From Sulfuricurvum sp. (lineage in GTDB: Bacteria; Campylobacterota; Campylobacteria; Campylobacterales; Sulfurimonadaceae): DNA of 64,000 nucleotides. The translations under genes were made by a program, and so were the position numbers. The stretch is taken from NCBI RefSeq assembly GCF_028688295.1, contig NZ_JAQTYM010000002.1, positions 37,759-101,758 of the forward strand, written 5' to 3'. The notes under the pieces are model-generated. The model was not told the origin of the DNA, ran no database searches, and saw only the letters and a program-made list of their open reading frames with translations. Every line of letters starts with the position of its first letter. Positions within the stretch are counted from its first letter, which is position 1. Shown here in pieces: positions 1-8,769 of this stretch.

Positions 1-438
1 ATCGTATGGATTAATTTTAATATCAAGTTTTTCGAAACCTATCGGCGCATTCATCAAATTTATTCCGATTCCGCAAACAAGACTATTGCCAATTAAATTA
101 GTGACAGCACCGCCAATTTTTTTATCGTAAAGATAAAAATCATTCGGCCATTTAAGCCAAATTTTAGAATCCATTGAAGCTAATAATTCTTTCATTAAAA
201 AAGCAAAATAGATCGATGAAGATTCAAGTTTTAAATCCTCAGGTAACATTGAACGCTCTATTGCAAGTGAAATAAAGAGATTACCCTCTTCTCCTATCCA
301 ACTATTGCCTCTCGAACCTTTACCATTCGTCTGAGACAGGGTTCCGATACATACAGGTGCGTTTAAGCGTGAGGTTTTAAGTTCTTCAATAATATAGCTT
401 TGGGTTGACCCCAGCGACTCAAACCAATGAATGTCCAC
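1..438 (-). CDS. birA: Biotin--[acetyl-CoA-carboxylase] ligase (3' end missing)
   Basis: Attaches biotin to the biotin carboxyl carrier protein of acyl-CoA carboxylases. The first 146 codons are in the window; the C-terminal part lies beyond base 1. Visible are the ATP/biotin-binding glycine-rich segment with GKGSRGNSW, the following GNLFISLAI strand, and the diagnostic KWPND motif followed by KKIGG. The protein begins directly with the catalytic domain (WFESLGSTQ), so there is no N-terminal winged helix and it should be a pure ligase rather than a repressor. I chose a GTG start at 436-438, which overlaps the end of fmt by 20 bases; no in-frame ATG gives a complete domain. It is the last gene seen of the rplU-rpmA-obgE-proB-fmt-birA operon, an order also known in Campylobacter jejuni. 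Confidence 0.9.
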   Translation of the reverse strand, partial: MDIHWFESLGSTQSYIIEELKTSRLNAPVCIGTLSQTNGKGSRGNSWIGEEGNLFISLAIERSMLPEDLKLESSSIYFAFLMKELLASMDSKIWLKWPNDFYLYDKKIGGAVTNLIGNSLVCGIGINLMNAPIGFEKLDIKINPYD

Positions 439-1330
439 ACCCTATCCGTTTTCCGTTGAGATAATCAACGACTGAAGTCTCTTGTTTGGAGGGAGCTTGA
501 ACCCTTGTGATACGAAGGGAACCACGAGAGCATTGAACAACAATACCCTCTTTATCCATATGAATAATTTTCCCTGCTTCACCGAGACTCGCCTCTTCTT
601 CGAGGTTCAGCTCTTTGATCTTTAGTCCTGATTCGCTAAATAATCCGGGCCATGGCGTATAAGCACGATAGCGGTTATAGATTTCTCGTGCATCAGTGAA
701 ATCAATCAAGCCGTCTGATTTAATGATTTTTTTACAGTTCGTGGCTTGCTCATCATTTTGACTCACCGCACTTTTGCGATCCCAGTTACGGATAACATCG
801 AGGGTCAAATCTACCGCTGCATCAGTAAGACGCGAATACAACGACTCCACCATCTCATCTTTACCGATAGTGAGCGTTTCAATTTTGATAATCGAGCCTG
901 TATCAAGCCCCTCATCCATCCACATGGCCGTAACACCGCTTTGGGTATCATTATTCAACAAACTTTGCTGAATCGGACTCGCACCACGGTAGTGAGGGAG
1001 AATAGAGGCGTGAAGATTGATACACGGTGCATGATCTAAAATCGCTTTTGGAAGTATCTGCCCGTATGCCGCGACAATGATCATATCGCACGATGTTGCC
1101 AAAAGTTCATTCACTACGGCTTCATCTCGAAGTCTGTTAGGCTGTATCACGGGGATATTTGCATTTTGAGCTACCGTTTTAACAATCGGAGCGCTCATAA
1201 TAGCTTTTCGTCCTACCGGCTTATCGGGTTGAGTGTAAACACTTACCACTTCAACATCATTCGCTTCGATCAGTGCTTCTAAAATCGATGCCGCATAATC
1301 GGGTGTCCCCATAAAAATAACACGGGTCAT
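419..1330 (-). CDS. fmt: Methionyl-tRNA formyltransferase
   Basis: Transfers a formyl group from 10-formyltetrahydrofolate to initiator Met-tRNA, in the cytoplasm, for translation initiation. At 303 residues it has the usual length. The N-terminal formyltransferase fold begins RVIFMGTPDYA, a typical Fmt opening. The catalytic region contains the family signature with Asn and His (CINLHASILPHYRGASP) and the conserved Asp of MDEGLDTG. A C-terminal OB-like domain follows (YTPWPG and later). The start ATG overlaps the stop of proB by one base (TAATG), so translation is probably coupled. The 3' end overlaps birA. Confidence 0.97.
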   Translation of the reverse strand: MTRVIFMGTPDYAASILEALIEANDVEVVSVYTQPDKPVGRKAIMSAPIVKTVAQNANIPVIQPNRLRDEAVVNELLATSCDMIIVAAYGQILPKAILDHAPCINLHASILPHYRGASPIQQSLLNNDTQSGVTAMWMDEGLDTGSIIKIETLTIGKDEMVESLYSRLTDAAVDLTLDVIRNWDRKSAVSQNDEQATNCKKIIKSDGLIDFTDAREIYNRYRAYTPWPGLFSESGLKIKELNLEEEASLGEAGKIIHMDKEGIVVQCSRGSLRITRVQAPSKQETSVVDYLNGKRIGCGHSLV

Positions 1331-2100
1331 TAAAGCTCCTCAGTGGCTTTAAACAGACTGCCTCCGCGATGTTGCCCCTCAATCAAAAAGCTTTTAGCAT
1401 CGCTCAGATCAAATCCACTTGCCAAAAACATCGCTCCGCCACGTTTAAGAAGAAAATCGGCCGCTTTGAGTTTCGTCACAATCCCACCCGTCGCAAAGTT
1501 ATGATTCGGTGTTACTTCCAAAGAGAGTTCTTCTGGAGTAATAGATTCAATACGTGAACGTACTTTTGCATCCTCATGACTTCGTGGATCTTTATCATAA
1601 TACGCATCAATATCGGAGAGGATAACGAGTAACTCAGCACCGAAATGGTGAGCCGCATAAGCCGAGAGCTGGTCATTATCTCCCAAAATCAACTCTTCCG
1701 TCGCCGTCGCATCATTTTCGTTAATGATCGGAACAACATTATGTTTAAGGAGAGTTTCAATCGTATCTTTCGCTTTTTGGGACTCTTCGGCGGTATTGAA
1801 GTTAGCCGCTGTTACCAATACTTGGGAGGATAGAATAGAATAGTGTTCGAACATCTTGCGGTATTTATTCATCAAAATCGGCTGACCGATGGATGCGAGG
1901 GCTTGTTTGTTCGCCAAAATCTTTTTATCGAGTTTAAGTTCGGTATACCCTGCCGCAACCGCCCCCGAAGAGACGAGGATCACTTCATAACTTTTTTTGA
2001 GCTCAGCGATAAAATCGACGAGGTTTTGCATACGGTCTTTTGCGATACGCTCATGGTCGCTTAAAACCGCACTTCCGACTTTGACAACGATCCGCTTCAT
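1330..2100 (-). CDS. proB: Glutamate 5-kinase, short form
   Basis: Phosphorylates L-glutamate as the first step of proline synthesis. It is an amino acid kinase fold protein that begins [13 protein letters not shown], with a phosphate loop and the SSGAVAAG segment near residue 45. The later IINENDAT and LGDNDQLSA motifs bind substrate and metal. At 256 residues it ends after the kinase domain and lacks the C-terminal PUA domain of the longer E. coli-type enzyme; short forms are normal in this phylum. It overlaps obgE by four bases (ATGA). proA is not in the window. Confidence 0.96.
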   Translation of the reverse strand: MKRIVVKVGSAVLSDHERIAKDRMQNLVDFIAELKKSYEVILVSSGAVAAGYTELKLDKKILANKQALASIGQPILMNKYRKMFEHYSILSSQVLVTAANFNTAEESQKAKDTIETLLKHNVVPIINENDATATEELILGDNDQLSAYAAHHFGAELLVILSDIDAYYDKDPRSHEDAKVRSRIESITPEELSLEVTPNHNFATGGIVTKLKAADFLLKRGGAMFLASGFDLSDAKSFLIEGQHRGGSLFKATEEL

Positions 2101-3194
2101 GCGCGCTCCGTTACGACCATTTGATAGAGTGCATACGTTAATGGTTTGATATTGAGATTGATTGCCGAAGAGATCGGTGCAATAAATGCCGGTTTGGAGC
2201 GCTCATAAAACGCTTTGTCAAAATCGGCTTGTTCATACACCGGATACTCGTCGCTGAAAGCAAATCGGCTTTTTTTAACAGGATCAAGATTAACAAGTTT
2301 CAAAAACGCATTCGTTTTTTCGATTGCTTCTTCGGGGCTCATCGCATCGGCGCGTGTAAGGGCAATGGCATAGTTACGTTCCGCTAAAAGAGGTGAGAAT
2401 TTTTCAAGCTCTTGTTTGAGAGTTTCATATTGGTACTCAAGCTCATGGTACGATGCCAAATCAATCATAAACAAAAGGGTTTTTGTCCGCTCAATATGAC
2501 GAAGGAATTTAAGTCCAAGACCTTTTCCCTCAGATGCTCCGCCAATAATCCCCGGAATATCCGCCATAATATACGAATCAAACTCACCGATATTAATCTG
2601 TCCGAGTTTCGGAGTCAGTGTCGTAAACTCATAGTTGGCTACTTCAGGACGAGCGTTAGAGACTGTAGAGATCAAGGTCGATTTACCGACATTAGGGAAT
2701 CCTACTAATCCGACATCCGCGATCAATTTAAGATCAAGTCGAAGAACACGCGTAATCGCAGGTTCACCCGGTTGAGCGTACATCGGTTTTTGGTTGGTAG
2801 AAGATTTAAAGTGAACGTTTCCAAGACCACCGCGTCCCCCTTCTAAAAAGAGAACCTCTTTACCGTCTTCGAGTAGATCCAATAAAATATCGCCTGTTTC
2901 AACATCCACGACTTGCGTTCCCGGAGGAACAACCACCACGAGACGTTTACCGGCTTTACCCGCCATGTTGGAGCCTGCACCCGGTTGACCTTTATCGGCT
3001 TTGAGGTTTTTGTTCCCTTGGAAGTGTGCAAGGGTATGGGTGTTGTTGTCTACTTTGAAATAAACATCACCACCGCGACCGCCGTCACCACCGTTTGGAC
3101 CACCTTGAAGGACATATTTCTCCCGTCTAAAAGCAACACACCCTGCTCCCCCTTTTCCAGAGGAGACGGTAATTTCTACACTATCACTAAACAT
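2097..3194 (-). CDS. obgE: Obg family GTPase ObgE/CgtA
   Basis: A ribosome-associated GTPase involved in late 50S subunit assembly and stress control. The N-terminal glycine-rich Obg domain is seen in repeated GG/GxxG segments over about residues 1-155. The G domain follows with G1 [10 protein letters not shown]3 DIPG and a G4-like TRAD. There is little beyond the G domain, so the long C-terminal extension of some relatives is reduced. A longer frame runs to 3221, but the ATG at 3192-3194 is preceded by AAGGA at good spacing and gives the standard MFSDSVEI beginning, so I place the start there. It lies between rpmA and proB. Confidence 0.96.
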   Translation of the reverse strand: MFSDSVEITVSSGKGGAGCVAFRREKYVLQGGPNGGDGGRGGDVYFKVDNNTHTLAHFQGNKNLKADKGQPGAGSNMAGKAGKRLVVVVPPGTQVVDVETGDILLDLLEDGKEVLFLEGGRGGLGNVHFKSSTNQKPMYAQPGEPAITRVLRLDLKLIADVGLVGFPNVGKSTLISTVSNARPEVANYEFTTLTPKLGQINIGEFDSYIMADIPGIIGGASEGKGLGLKFLRHIERTKTLLFMIDLASYHELEYQYETLKQELEKFSPLLAERNYAIALTRADAMSPEEAIEKTNAFLKLVNLDPVKKSRFAFSDEYPVYEQADFDKAFYERSKPAFIAPISSAINLNIKPLTYALYQMVVTERA

Positions 3195-3309
3195 GGATGT
3201 CCTTAAAGTTGTTTTGAACATTTGCCTCTAATGAGACAACTATTATTTGCTTAACACTGTACTTCGATTCTCAAGTACACGATTAAAAAGATAATTTAGG
3301 AAATGGATT

Positions 3310-3331
3310 CAAAATCGGGCGATAGCCCGAT
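3310..3331 (-). terminator. Hairpin after rpmA (terminator-like)
   Basis: A perfect 7-bp stem (ATCGGGC / GCCCGAT, 3314-3320 and 3325-3331) with a GATA loop lies 12 bases past the rpmA stop. Read on the minus strand it is followed by a short T run. It probably terminates or attenuates transcription between the ribosomal protein genes and obgE. The T run is short, so read-through into obgE is likely. Confidence 0.6.
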
Positions 3332-3342
3332 GTAAGTGAAAA

Positions 3343-3600
3343 TTATGCGGCAGGGATGATAGAGACTTGTTTGCGTTTTTTGTCTTTACGTTCAAATGCA
3401 ACGATACCGTCAACCAACGCATACAATGTGTGGTCTTTACCCATACCCATGTTTTTACCCGGGTGAACTTTTGTTCCGCGTTGACGGATAATAATATTAC
3501 CCGCGCGTACCATTTCACCACCGTATTTTTTGACACCGAGTCTACGTCCCGCTGAGTCGCGGTTATTCTGTGTACTACCCTGACCTTTCTTATGAGCCAT
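3343..3600 (-). CDS. rpmA: 50S ribosomal protein L27
   Basis: A component of the large ribosomal subunit whose N-terminus reaches the peptidyl transferase centre. It has 85 residues and begins [20 protein letters not shown], the unmistakable L27 start, followed by [15 protein letters not shown]. It has no cleavable N-terminal extension of the Firmicutes type. A strong ribosome binding site (AGGAGGA) precedes the ATG. It sits 23 bases downstream of rplU in the usual L21-L27 pair. Confidence 0.99.
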   Translation of the reverse strand: MAHKKGQGSTQNNRDSAGRRLGVKKYGGEMVRAGNIIIRQRGTKVHPGKNMGMGKDHTLYALVDGIVAFERKDKKRKQVSIIPAA

Positions 3601-3623
3601 GCTGTCCTCCTACTTTTAAATAA

Positions 3624-3932
3624 TTACGCAGCGATTTTAACGATGCGAACGCGTGTGTGATCTCTTCTGAAACCACGCTTCAATTTACTGTCTTTACGAC
3701 GACGTTTTTTGTAGATCACGACTTTACGGTCACGACCTTCATTGATAACCTCAGCAGTAACAACAGCACCCTCAACAAATGGAGTACCAGTTTTAAGTTC
3801 ACCGTTATTAACGGCAAGAACTTCTTTGATTTCGACGGTGGTTTTAGGATCAAGTCCCATTTTATCGAACAAAAGGATATCACCCTCTTGAACTTTATAC
3901 TGTTTTCCGCCGTTTTTGATAATTGCGTACAT
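3624..3932 (-). CDS. rplU: 50S ribosomal protein L21
   Basis: A structural protein of the large ribosomal subunit that binds 23S rRNA. It has 102 residues and begins [18 protein letters not shown], with the conserved basic [17 protein letters not shown] segment near the C-terminus. It is the first gene of the operon; an AAGGA site precedes the ATG. A -10 box 37 bases upstream is listed separately. Confidence 0.99.
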   Translation of the reverse strand: MYAIIKNGGKQYKVQEGDILLFDKMGLDPKTTVEIKEVLAVNNGELKTGTPFVEGAVVTAEVINEGRDRKVVIYKKRRRKDSKLKRGFRRDHTRVRIVKIAA

Positions 3933-3969
3933 TAGCGTTCCTTACTTACAAGTCTACAAAAAGTGGCGA

Positions 3970-3975
3970 ATTATA
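3970..3975 (-). promoter_or_regulatory. Promoter -10 box for the rplU operon
   Basis: A perfect TATAAT on the minus strand, preceded by GGC and A/T-rich sequence, lies 37 bases upstream of rplU. The lack of a clear -35 hexamer is common for housekeeping promoters in this phylum. It would start the rplU-rpmA-obgE-proB-fmt-birA transcript. Confidence 0.65.
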
Positions 3976-3993
3976 GCCAACGTTTATTTAAGC

Positions 3994-4365
3994 TTAAATT
4001 AAAGCGATTGCATCGATCTCAACAAGTGCATTTTTTGGCAATGTTTTCACAGCTACGGTGGAGCGCGCTGGCTTATGATCACCAAATGCATCTCCGTAAA
4101 TAGCGTTAACAACTGCAAAGTCATCCATATCTGCCAAAAAGATCGTTGTTTTAATTACTTTATTAAATGAACTCCCCGATGCATCCAAAACCGCTTTAAG
4201 ATTGGAAATCACTTGAACACATTGTTCGCTAACTGTACCATTTATCATCTCACCTGAAGGCTTTAGTGCAATCTGCCCTGATGTAAATACCATTCCATTG
4301 GCAACAATTGCTTGTGAGTACGGTCCTATTGCAGCAGGTGCATTATGAGTTTGAATGTATTCCAT
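3994..4365 (-). CDS. ridA: RidA family enamine/imine deaminase
   Basis: Hydrolyses reactive enamine/imine intermediates released by pyridoxal phosphate enzymes such as threonine dehydratase. The 123-residue protein has the family beginning [17 protein letters not shown] and the central [15 protein letters not shown]. The closing signature around [25 protein letters not shown] contains the substrate-binding Arg. The longer frame to 4404 overlaps the upstream thioredoxin gene; the ATG at 4363-4365 has AAAGGA in front and is the family start. It follows that gene directly. Confidence 0.93.
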   Translation of the reverse strand: MEYIQTHNAPAAIGPYSQAIVANGMVFTSGQIALKPSGEMINGTVSEQCVQVISNLKAVLDASGSSFNKVIKTTIFLADMDDFAVVNAIYGDAFGDHKPARSTVAVKTLPKNALVEIDAIALI

Positions 4366-4366
4366 A

Positions 4367-4768
4367 TTATTTTCCTTTATTGTATCGGTTAATAGCATCA
4401 TCAAGAATCGATTGGTAATCTTCGACAGGCCAATATCCCGGCATTGAGTAAATCACTTTTCCATTGGCATCTAAAAAATAGTTCATTGGAACCATTTTTG
4501 CCGTTAAGTTTTTCGGATAAATACTTTTGTCACGTGTGACGTGAACCATTACAAACTTTGAATTTAATTTTGAAATGACATCCTGATCTTGAAGCGTTGT
4601 TTGTTCAAGCTTACGGCACCATCGACATTGCTCACTCGTGATAAGTACCAATAAAGGTTTTGACTCTTTTTTAGCTTTAGCCGATGCAGCAGCAAATGTA
4701 TCCTGCCATACGATGTCAGTTCCAAAGAGGCTTGTCATTAATAGCACCAATAAAACTACTTTTTTCAT
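4367..4768 (-). CDS. Periplasmic thioredoxin-like protein
   Basis: A 133-residue secreted thioredoxin-fold protein, presumably a thiol-disulfide reductase in the periplasm. A signal peptide ([16 protein letters not shown]) is followed by a short mature domain. The redox motif is CRWC in the context [14 protein letters not shown], which resembles the thioredoxin_7/SoxW-like families rather than cytosolic TrxA. A cis-Pro equivalent is seen in [10 protein letters not shown]. It lies between dapE and ridA; neither neighbour indicates its substrate. A role in maintaining cytochrome or Sox proteins would be a guess. Confidence 0.8.
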   Translation of the reverse strand: MKKVVLLVLLMTSLFGTDIVWQDTFAAASAKAKKESKPLLVLITSEQCRWCRKLEQTTLQDQDVISKLNSKFVMVHVTRDKSIYPKNLTAKMVPMNYFLDANGKVIYSMPGYWPVEDYQSILDDAINRYNKGK

Positions 4769-4797
4769 TATTTACCCTTTTCGTGTAAAACGGAATT

Positions 4798-5895
4798 TTA
4801 GCGAAAATTATCAATCAACTTTGTAAAAACAGTGTAAAGATTTCTCACTTCGTCTATCGATGTACGCTCATTAGGAGCATGAATTGTGTCGTTAATAACT
4901 CCAAATTCGATGACATCAATTCCATACCATGCCACGAAACGTGCATCTGATGTCCCTCCTGCAGTCGATTTTTTCGGCATAACTCCACATGTCTCATATA
5001 TAGATTTCATGAGTGTTTGTACAATTAGCGTATTTGCATCGGTCACAAACGGGTGGGCTGATTGATCAAGACTTAGCGTGTAATCTAACCCTTTGAGATG
5101 TGAGGCGATAAAAAATGCTATTTTTTCTTTATCGGTGCAAGTAGAATTTCTGACATTAAACATCATTTTCAGTTTTCCGGGTGAAACATTCGTTGTCTCA
5201 ATTCCTGCACGAATATCGGTGATCACAATCTGACTTGGGGCGAAATACTCATCCCCTTCATCCAAAAAAGCACCTGCAATCTTAGAAAGAACTGGTGCAA
5301 TTTGATGGACGGGGTTGATCGCTTTTTCAGGATAAGCAGCATGTCCCTGTTTTCCCGTAATTTCAATCACTCCATTAATAGAGCCGCGACGGCCAACTTT
5401 GATTGCATCACCAAATTTTTCTTCACACGTCGGTTCGGCTACAACAACAGCATCCGGTAGAAGATTCTGTTCTTTAAGATATGTTAATACCTCAACTGTC
5501 CCGTATTTTGCAGGTCCCTCTTCATCGGATGTCAATAGAATTGAAAGAGTGCCGTTAAAATCGTGTGCTTCTTTAAGTGCTTGGGTAAAAGCCGCCACAC
5601 CACTTTTCATATCCTGTGCACCACGTGCATAAATATACCCCTCAATCTCGGTTGCTACAAACGGATCACTATTCCACCCCTCCCCTGAGGGGACAACATC
5701 GACATGTCCGGCGAAGCAGAGGTGTTTTCCTTCTCCGAAACGACGGTAAGCAAAAAGATTTTTCACCCCTTCTTTATCGATTCGGATTATCTCAAAATCA
5801 TGCAGATACTCTGACAAAAATTCAAAAATTCCACCATCTTCGGGAGTGACACTCGGTGATTCCAAAAGATGCTTAAATAGCTCTATAACGTTCAA
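4798..5895 (-). CDS. dapE: Succinyl-diaminopimelate desuccinylase
   Basis: A zinc metallohydrolase that releases succinate from N-succinyl-LL-diaminopimelate in lysine and peptidoglycan synthesis. The 365-residue M20-family protein shows metal-binding motifs FAGHVDVVPSG (His, Asp), LTSDEEGPAKYGT (Glu-Glu pair) and the closing GGTSDARF. The lid domain lies around residues 180-290. The start is a TTG (5893-5895) within TTGA, overlapping the stop of the upstream mutS-like gene, with AGAGGATGG before it. Confidence 0.95.
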   Translation of the reverse strand: MNVIELFKHLLESPSVTPEDGGIFEFLSEYLHDFEIIRIDKEGVKNLFAYRRFGEGKHLCFAGHVDVVPSGEGWNSDPFVATEIEGYIYARGAQDMKSGVAAFTQALKEAHDFNGTLSILLTSDEEGPAKYGTVEVLTYLKEQNLLPDAVVVAEPTCEEKFGDAIKVGRRGSINGVIEITGKQGHAAYPEKAINPVHQIAPVLSKIAGAFLDEGDEYFAPSQIVITDIRAGIETTNVSPGKLKMMFNVRNSTCTDKEKIAFFIASHLKGLDYTLSLDQSAHPFVTDANTLIVQTLMKSIYETCGVMPKKSTAGGTSDARFVAWYGIDVIEFGVINDTIHAPNERTSIDEVRNLYTVFTKLIDNFR

Positions 5896-7928
5896 TGTCC
5901 ATCCTCTTTTAATTGCGTCTCATATTCTAGACGTAAACCATTCGGTGTCATTATAAAACCTTGCAGTTTGATTTTGCCTTGCGAAATTTGACGAGAATGG
6001 GTTTCACATATAGGGATAAGATGATGATGCTCTTTTAAAGCGGGATTTTTTTGCAGATTTCGAACCAACGCTCCGCAGATGACGCATTCAGATGCCACCA
6101 CTTCACGATAGCGTTTAATATACTCTTTTTGATTACCCAATTCGAGGACATCGTATTCTTTGGCTAAGCTCTCTCGTAGCCGCGCAGCATTTTGTAAAAA
6201 ATGGGGGTTCATATGGAGAGATTCGGCAAATTCTAATCCATACACACTGCTTCCCCGCCCAGATTTTAGAATACGATCATAGACCAACCGATCACTTCCT
6301 TCATCATACCGTACACTCAAATGTAAATGCACTACTTCACGTAAACGGCTGAGCTCACTGACCATAGAGAGCTGATGTAAATGTGTTGTCATTAAAAACA
6401 GGCACCCTTTTTTATTCAATTCTATTATTGTACTCGCGACGATGGCTACTGCCGAGAGTGTTTCAGTACCATGACTTATTTCATCACCCAAGACAAGAGA
6501 GCGAGATGTTGCACGCGTGAAAATTGTGTTAAGTTCTAACATCTCCACCCCAAAGGTTGAGAGTGATTTTGCTACATTATCACGTGATTGAATACGCGTA
6601 TAAATCCCATCAAACAGCGAAAATTTCATTCCCTTCGCCGGAACAAAAAATCCAGCTTGAGCCAAAGTCACGGCGATACCGATACTTTTCATTAGAGAAG
6701 ATTTCCCGCTGGAGTTAATTCCATACAGCAATACACCTCGGATATTGGCTCCATCATGTACTTTAGAATCCAACATTACCGTATCAGGATAGGGTAAATC
6801 AACATGATCACGATTCCCCATCACAATATCATTCGCGACATAAGATATTCCCTGAGATTCAATCAATAAATGACGTAAACCGCTTATTTGCAAAAAGTTT
6901 TCATCACATGAATCCACAAGAGATGGACGTGTAAGTGCGTATTTTTGAGCATTAATCGCCGAAGAAACAGCTACATCCACCTGCGCGATCCAGTCAATGG
7001 TAGTGTGGACGAACTGAGTTTGACTTAGCAGCCACTGACGATTATAATAATTATTTTTAAGCTCTATCTCCCATCCTTCCAATAGTGTCTCTGATGGAAG
7101 AATAAAATTTAATTTATGTCTGACACAATACGCTTGTATTTCAATCATAAAAATACATGCATTGTAAAAATCGTTAAATCGATCTTTTTGACGTTCTTGC
7201 AACCTTTGCCATAAAAGCTCTAAATCACCGATATGAAGCAATTTTTCTTGAAGCCATAGTGAGTGCGGATTCACTATTTCAATCCAATCGAACCGTTTTT
7301 GAATTTCTTGAGACTCTCTAATAGGCAAAAAAAGTCGAAAACGACCTAATCTTTTTCCCATAGGAGTAGACATGGTTAAAAAAAGGGTAGAAATGGTTGA
7401 AATGCGCAAATCAGCACTGGTCATTTCAAGCTGTTCTAAAGCATTATTACCGAGTTCCATTAATTGTGGTGTTTCTAAAATCTTGGGAAGTGTATAGGGA
7501 ACAAAATTCTTGTGCTTAGTTTGATAGTATGCCATCAAAGCTAGAGCTTGGGAACATAGCGGCCGAATTTCTAAATTTAAATGTTCAATCGGGCTTAATA
7601 GAGATTGGAGATTGAACATCGCTTGAAATAGCGTGTTTTGTTCGTCTAACTCAAATATTTGCTCATCATAGGTGATTACAAAAGTCGTAAAACTACTCGC
7701 TACATCATCAAAAAGTTTCCTTGATGATGCACCAATAATCAAGTGCGTACAGTTTGTCACAAATAATAAATGCAATAAACGATCAATAGCACTGTAAGGG
7801 TGAGACGGTTCAGCCTCAATTTCACACATCCACCCTTTTAGCCCGCTGGGCTCAAACATAGCCAAACCAATCGAATACCCAAAGCTATCATAGTTGATAA
7901 AGATGGAAGCTTGAGCCTCTAAAATCAT
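5892..7928 (-). CDS. MutS family ATPase with C-terminal HNH-like zinc segment (MutS7-like)
   Basis: A 678-residue DNA-binding ATPase of the MutS family. The core (lever) region begins near residue 155 with MELGNNALEQLEMT. The ATPase has Walker A GINSSGKSS (403-411), Walker B LVLGDE (478-483) and the TTHLHQL motif (514-520). After the ATPase, residues 615-675 carry CxxC (615/618), HHH (634-636), IPICETH and a GKIKLQGF...TPNGLRLEY tail like the end of HNH nucleases. A C-terminal HNH domain is the mark of MutS7, known from Campylobacterota, octocoral mitochondria and giant viruses. The protein starts in a connector-like domain, so the mismatch-reading N-terminal domain I appears absent. The HNH part looks compressed, so nuclease activity is uncertain. 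Confidence 0.8.
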   Translation of the reverse strand: MILEAQASIFINYDSFGYSIGLAMFEPSGLKGWMCEIEAEPSHPYSAIDRLLHLLFVTNCTHLIIGASSRKLFDDVASSFTTFVITYDEQIFELDEQNTLFQAMFNLQSLLSPIEHLNLEIRPLCSQALALMAYYQTKHKNFVPYTLPKILETPQLMELGNNALEQLEMTSADLRISTISTLFLTMSTPMGKRLGRFRLFLPIRESQEIQKRFDWIEIVNPHSLWLQEKLLHIGDLELLWQRLQERQKDRFNDFYNACIFMIEIQAYCVRHKLNFILPSETLLEGWEIELKNNYYNRQWLLSQTQFVHTTIDWIAQVDVAVSSAINAQKYALTRPSLVDSCDENFLQISGLRHLLIESQGISYVANDIVMGNRDHVDLPYPDTVMLDSKVHDGANIRGVLLYGINSSGKSSLMKSIGIAVTLAQAGFFVPAKGMKFSLFDGIYTRIQSRDNVAKSLSTFGVEMLELNTIFTRATSRSLVLGDEISHGTETLSAVAIVASTIIELNKKGCLFLMTTHLHQLSMVSELSRLREVVHLHLSVRYDEGSDRLVYDRILKSGRGSSVYGLEFAESLHMNPHFLQNAARLRESLAKEYDVLELGNQKEYIKRYREVVASECVICGALVRNLQKNPALKEHHHLIPICETHSRQISQGKIKLQGFIMTPNGLRLEYETQLKEDGH

Positions 7929-8019
7929 GACTGCACCACGTTTATTAAATTAAGGAACTATTTTATCAAATAAGATGCAAAAATAAAAAAATTTACTTTT
8001 ATTTAAGTAAGAATCGAGT

Positions 8020-8025
8020 TATAAT
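8020..8025 (+). promoter_or_regulatory. Promoter -10 box for the PAS protein gene
   Basis: TATAAT in the context GAGTTATAATCGCAC lies 39 bases before the ATG at 8065, downstream of an A/T-rich stretch with no obvious -35. It lies in the 136-base gap between the divergent mutS-like and PAS genes. Confidence 0.6.
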
Positions 8026-8064
8026 CGCACTTTTATATTCTAATCTAAGTTTAGGAGATGCCAA

Positions 8065-8478
8065 ATGAAACGACCTAACCCCATAAACGAAGAAGTATTA
8101 TTTGATGGACGAAGTTTGATTTCCGAAACTGATACTAAAGGTATTATAACCTATGTCAACCGTAAATTTACAGAAATGACACTCTACTCAGCCGTCGAAG
8201 CCGTCGGACAACCACATAGTATCTTGCGTCATCCGGATATGCCTAAAGCAGGATTTGAAGGGATGTGGAAAGTTATTCAGAGTGGGAAAATTTGGGAAGG
8301 GTATGTTAAGAACCTTCGTAAAGACGGTAAATTTTACTGGGTTGTTGTCCATATTGTCCCAAAACTTGATGAAACGGGAGAAATTATCGGTTATATTGCA
8401 TCACGTAAAATGCCCGATCGAAACCGTCTTAAAATAGTCGAAGAACAATACAAAGAGTTACTCGCACAAGAACATTAA
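8065..8478 (+). CDS. PAS domain protein, Aer/CetB-like redox sensor
   Basis: A 137-residue protein made of one PAS domain (about residues 15-120), with motifs ITYVNRKFTEMT, HPDMPKAGFEGMWKVI and WEGYVKNLRKDGKFYWV that closely follow the FAD-binding PAS of Aer. There is no signalling output domain or membrane segment. It therefore resembles CetB of Campylobacter, which works with a separate membrane partner (CetA) in energy taxis. No such partner gene lies in the window. The start has a good site, AGGAGATGCCAA. FAD binding is inferred from family resemblance. Confidence 0.8.
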   Translation: MKRPNPINEEVLFDGRSLISETDTKGIITYVNRKFTEMTLYSAVEAVGQPHSILRHPDMPKAGFEGMWKVIQSGKIWEGYVKNLRKDGKFYWVVVHIVPKLDETGEIIGYIASRKMPDRNRLKIVEEQYKELLAQEH

Positions 8479-8484
8479 TTTAGA

Positions 8485-8769
8485 TTATTTTTTTACCTGC
8501 ATTGCAATCTCTCGCATAACACAAAAAAGTTCCTCTTTAGTATCAAAACGGAGTTCTACTCGATTGAGCGGAACCTCTCCCACTGGATCAAAATCGCAAA
8601 CCAATACATAGGCTTCAAGCGTTATTTGATTCGCTTTTAACTCAGCCCATTCTAATGATACCGATGCACTTTCACCACCTGCGTGGATCAAAGCAGCCGG
8701 ATAGAGGCGAGTAATTTTTCCTAAATCAATCTCTTGGTCGTTGGATACAAATATCATCTTATTTTTCAT
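8485..8769 (-). CDS. Hypothetical protein, 94 residues
   Basis: I do not recognise this protein. It is soluble, without signal peptide or membrane segment, and contains several short strand-like stretches (MIFVSNDQEIDLG, VELRFDTKEELF). It overlaps the 3' end of the MFS transporter gene by four bases (ATGA) and should be translated with it. A longer frame to 8805 exists, but the ATG at 8767-8769 has an excellent GAGGAG site six bases upstream. A role linked to the transporter is only suggested by position. Confidence 0.7.
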   Translation of the reverse strand: MKNKMIFVSNDQEIDLGKITRLYPAALIHAGGESASVSLEWAELKANQITLEAYVLVCDFDPVGEVPLNRVELRFDTKEELFCVMREIAMQVKK

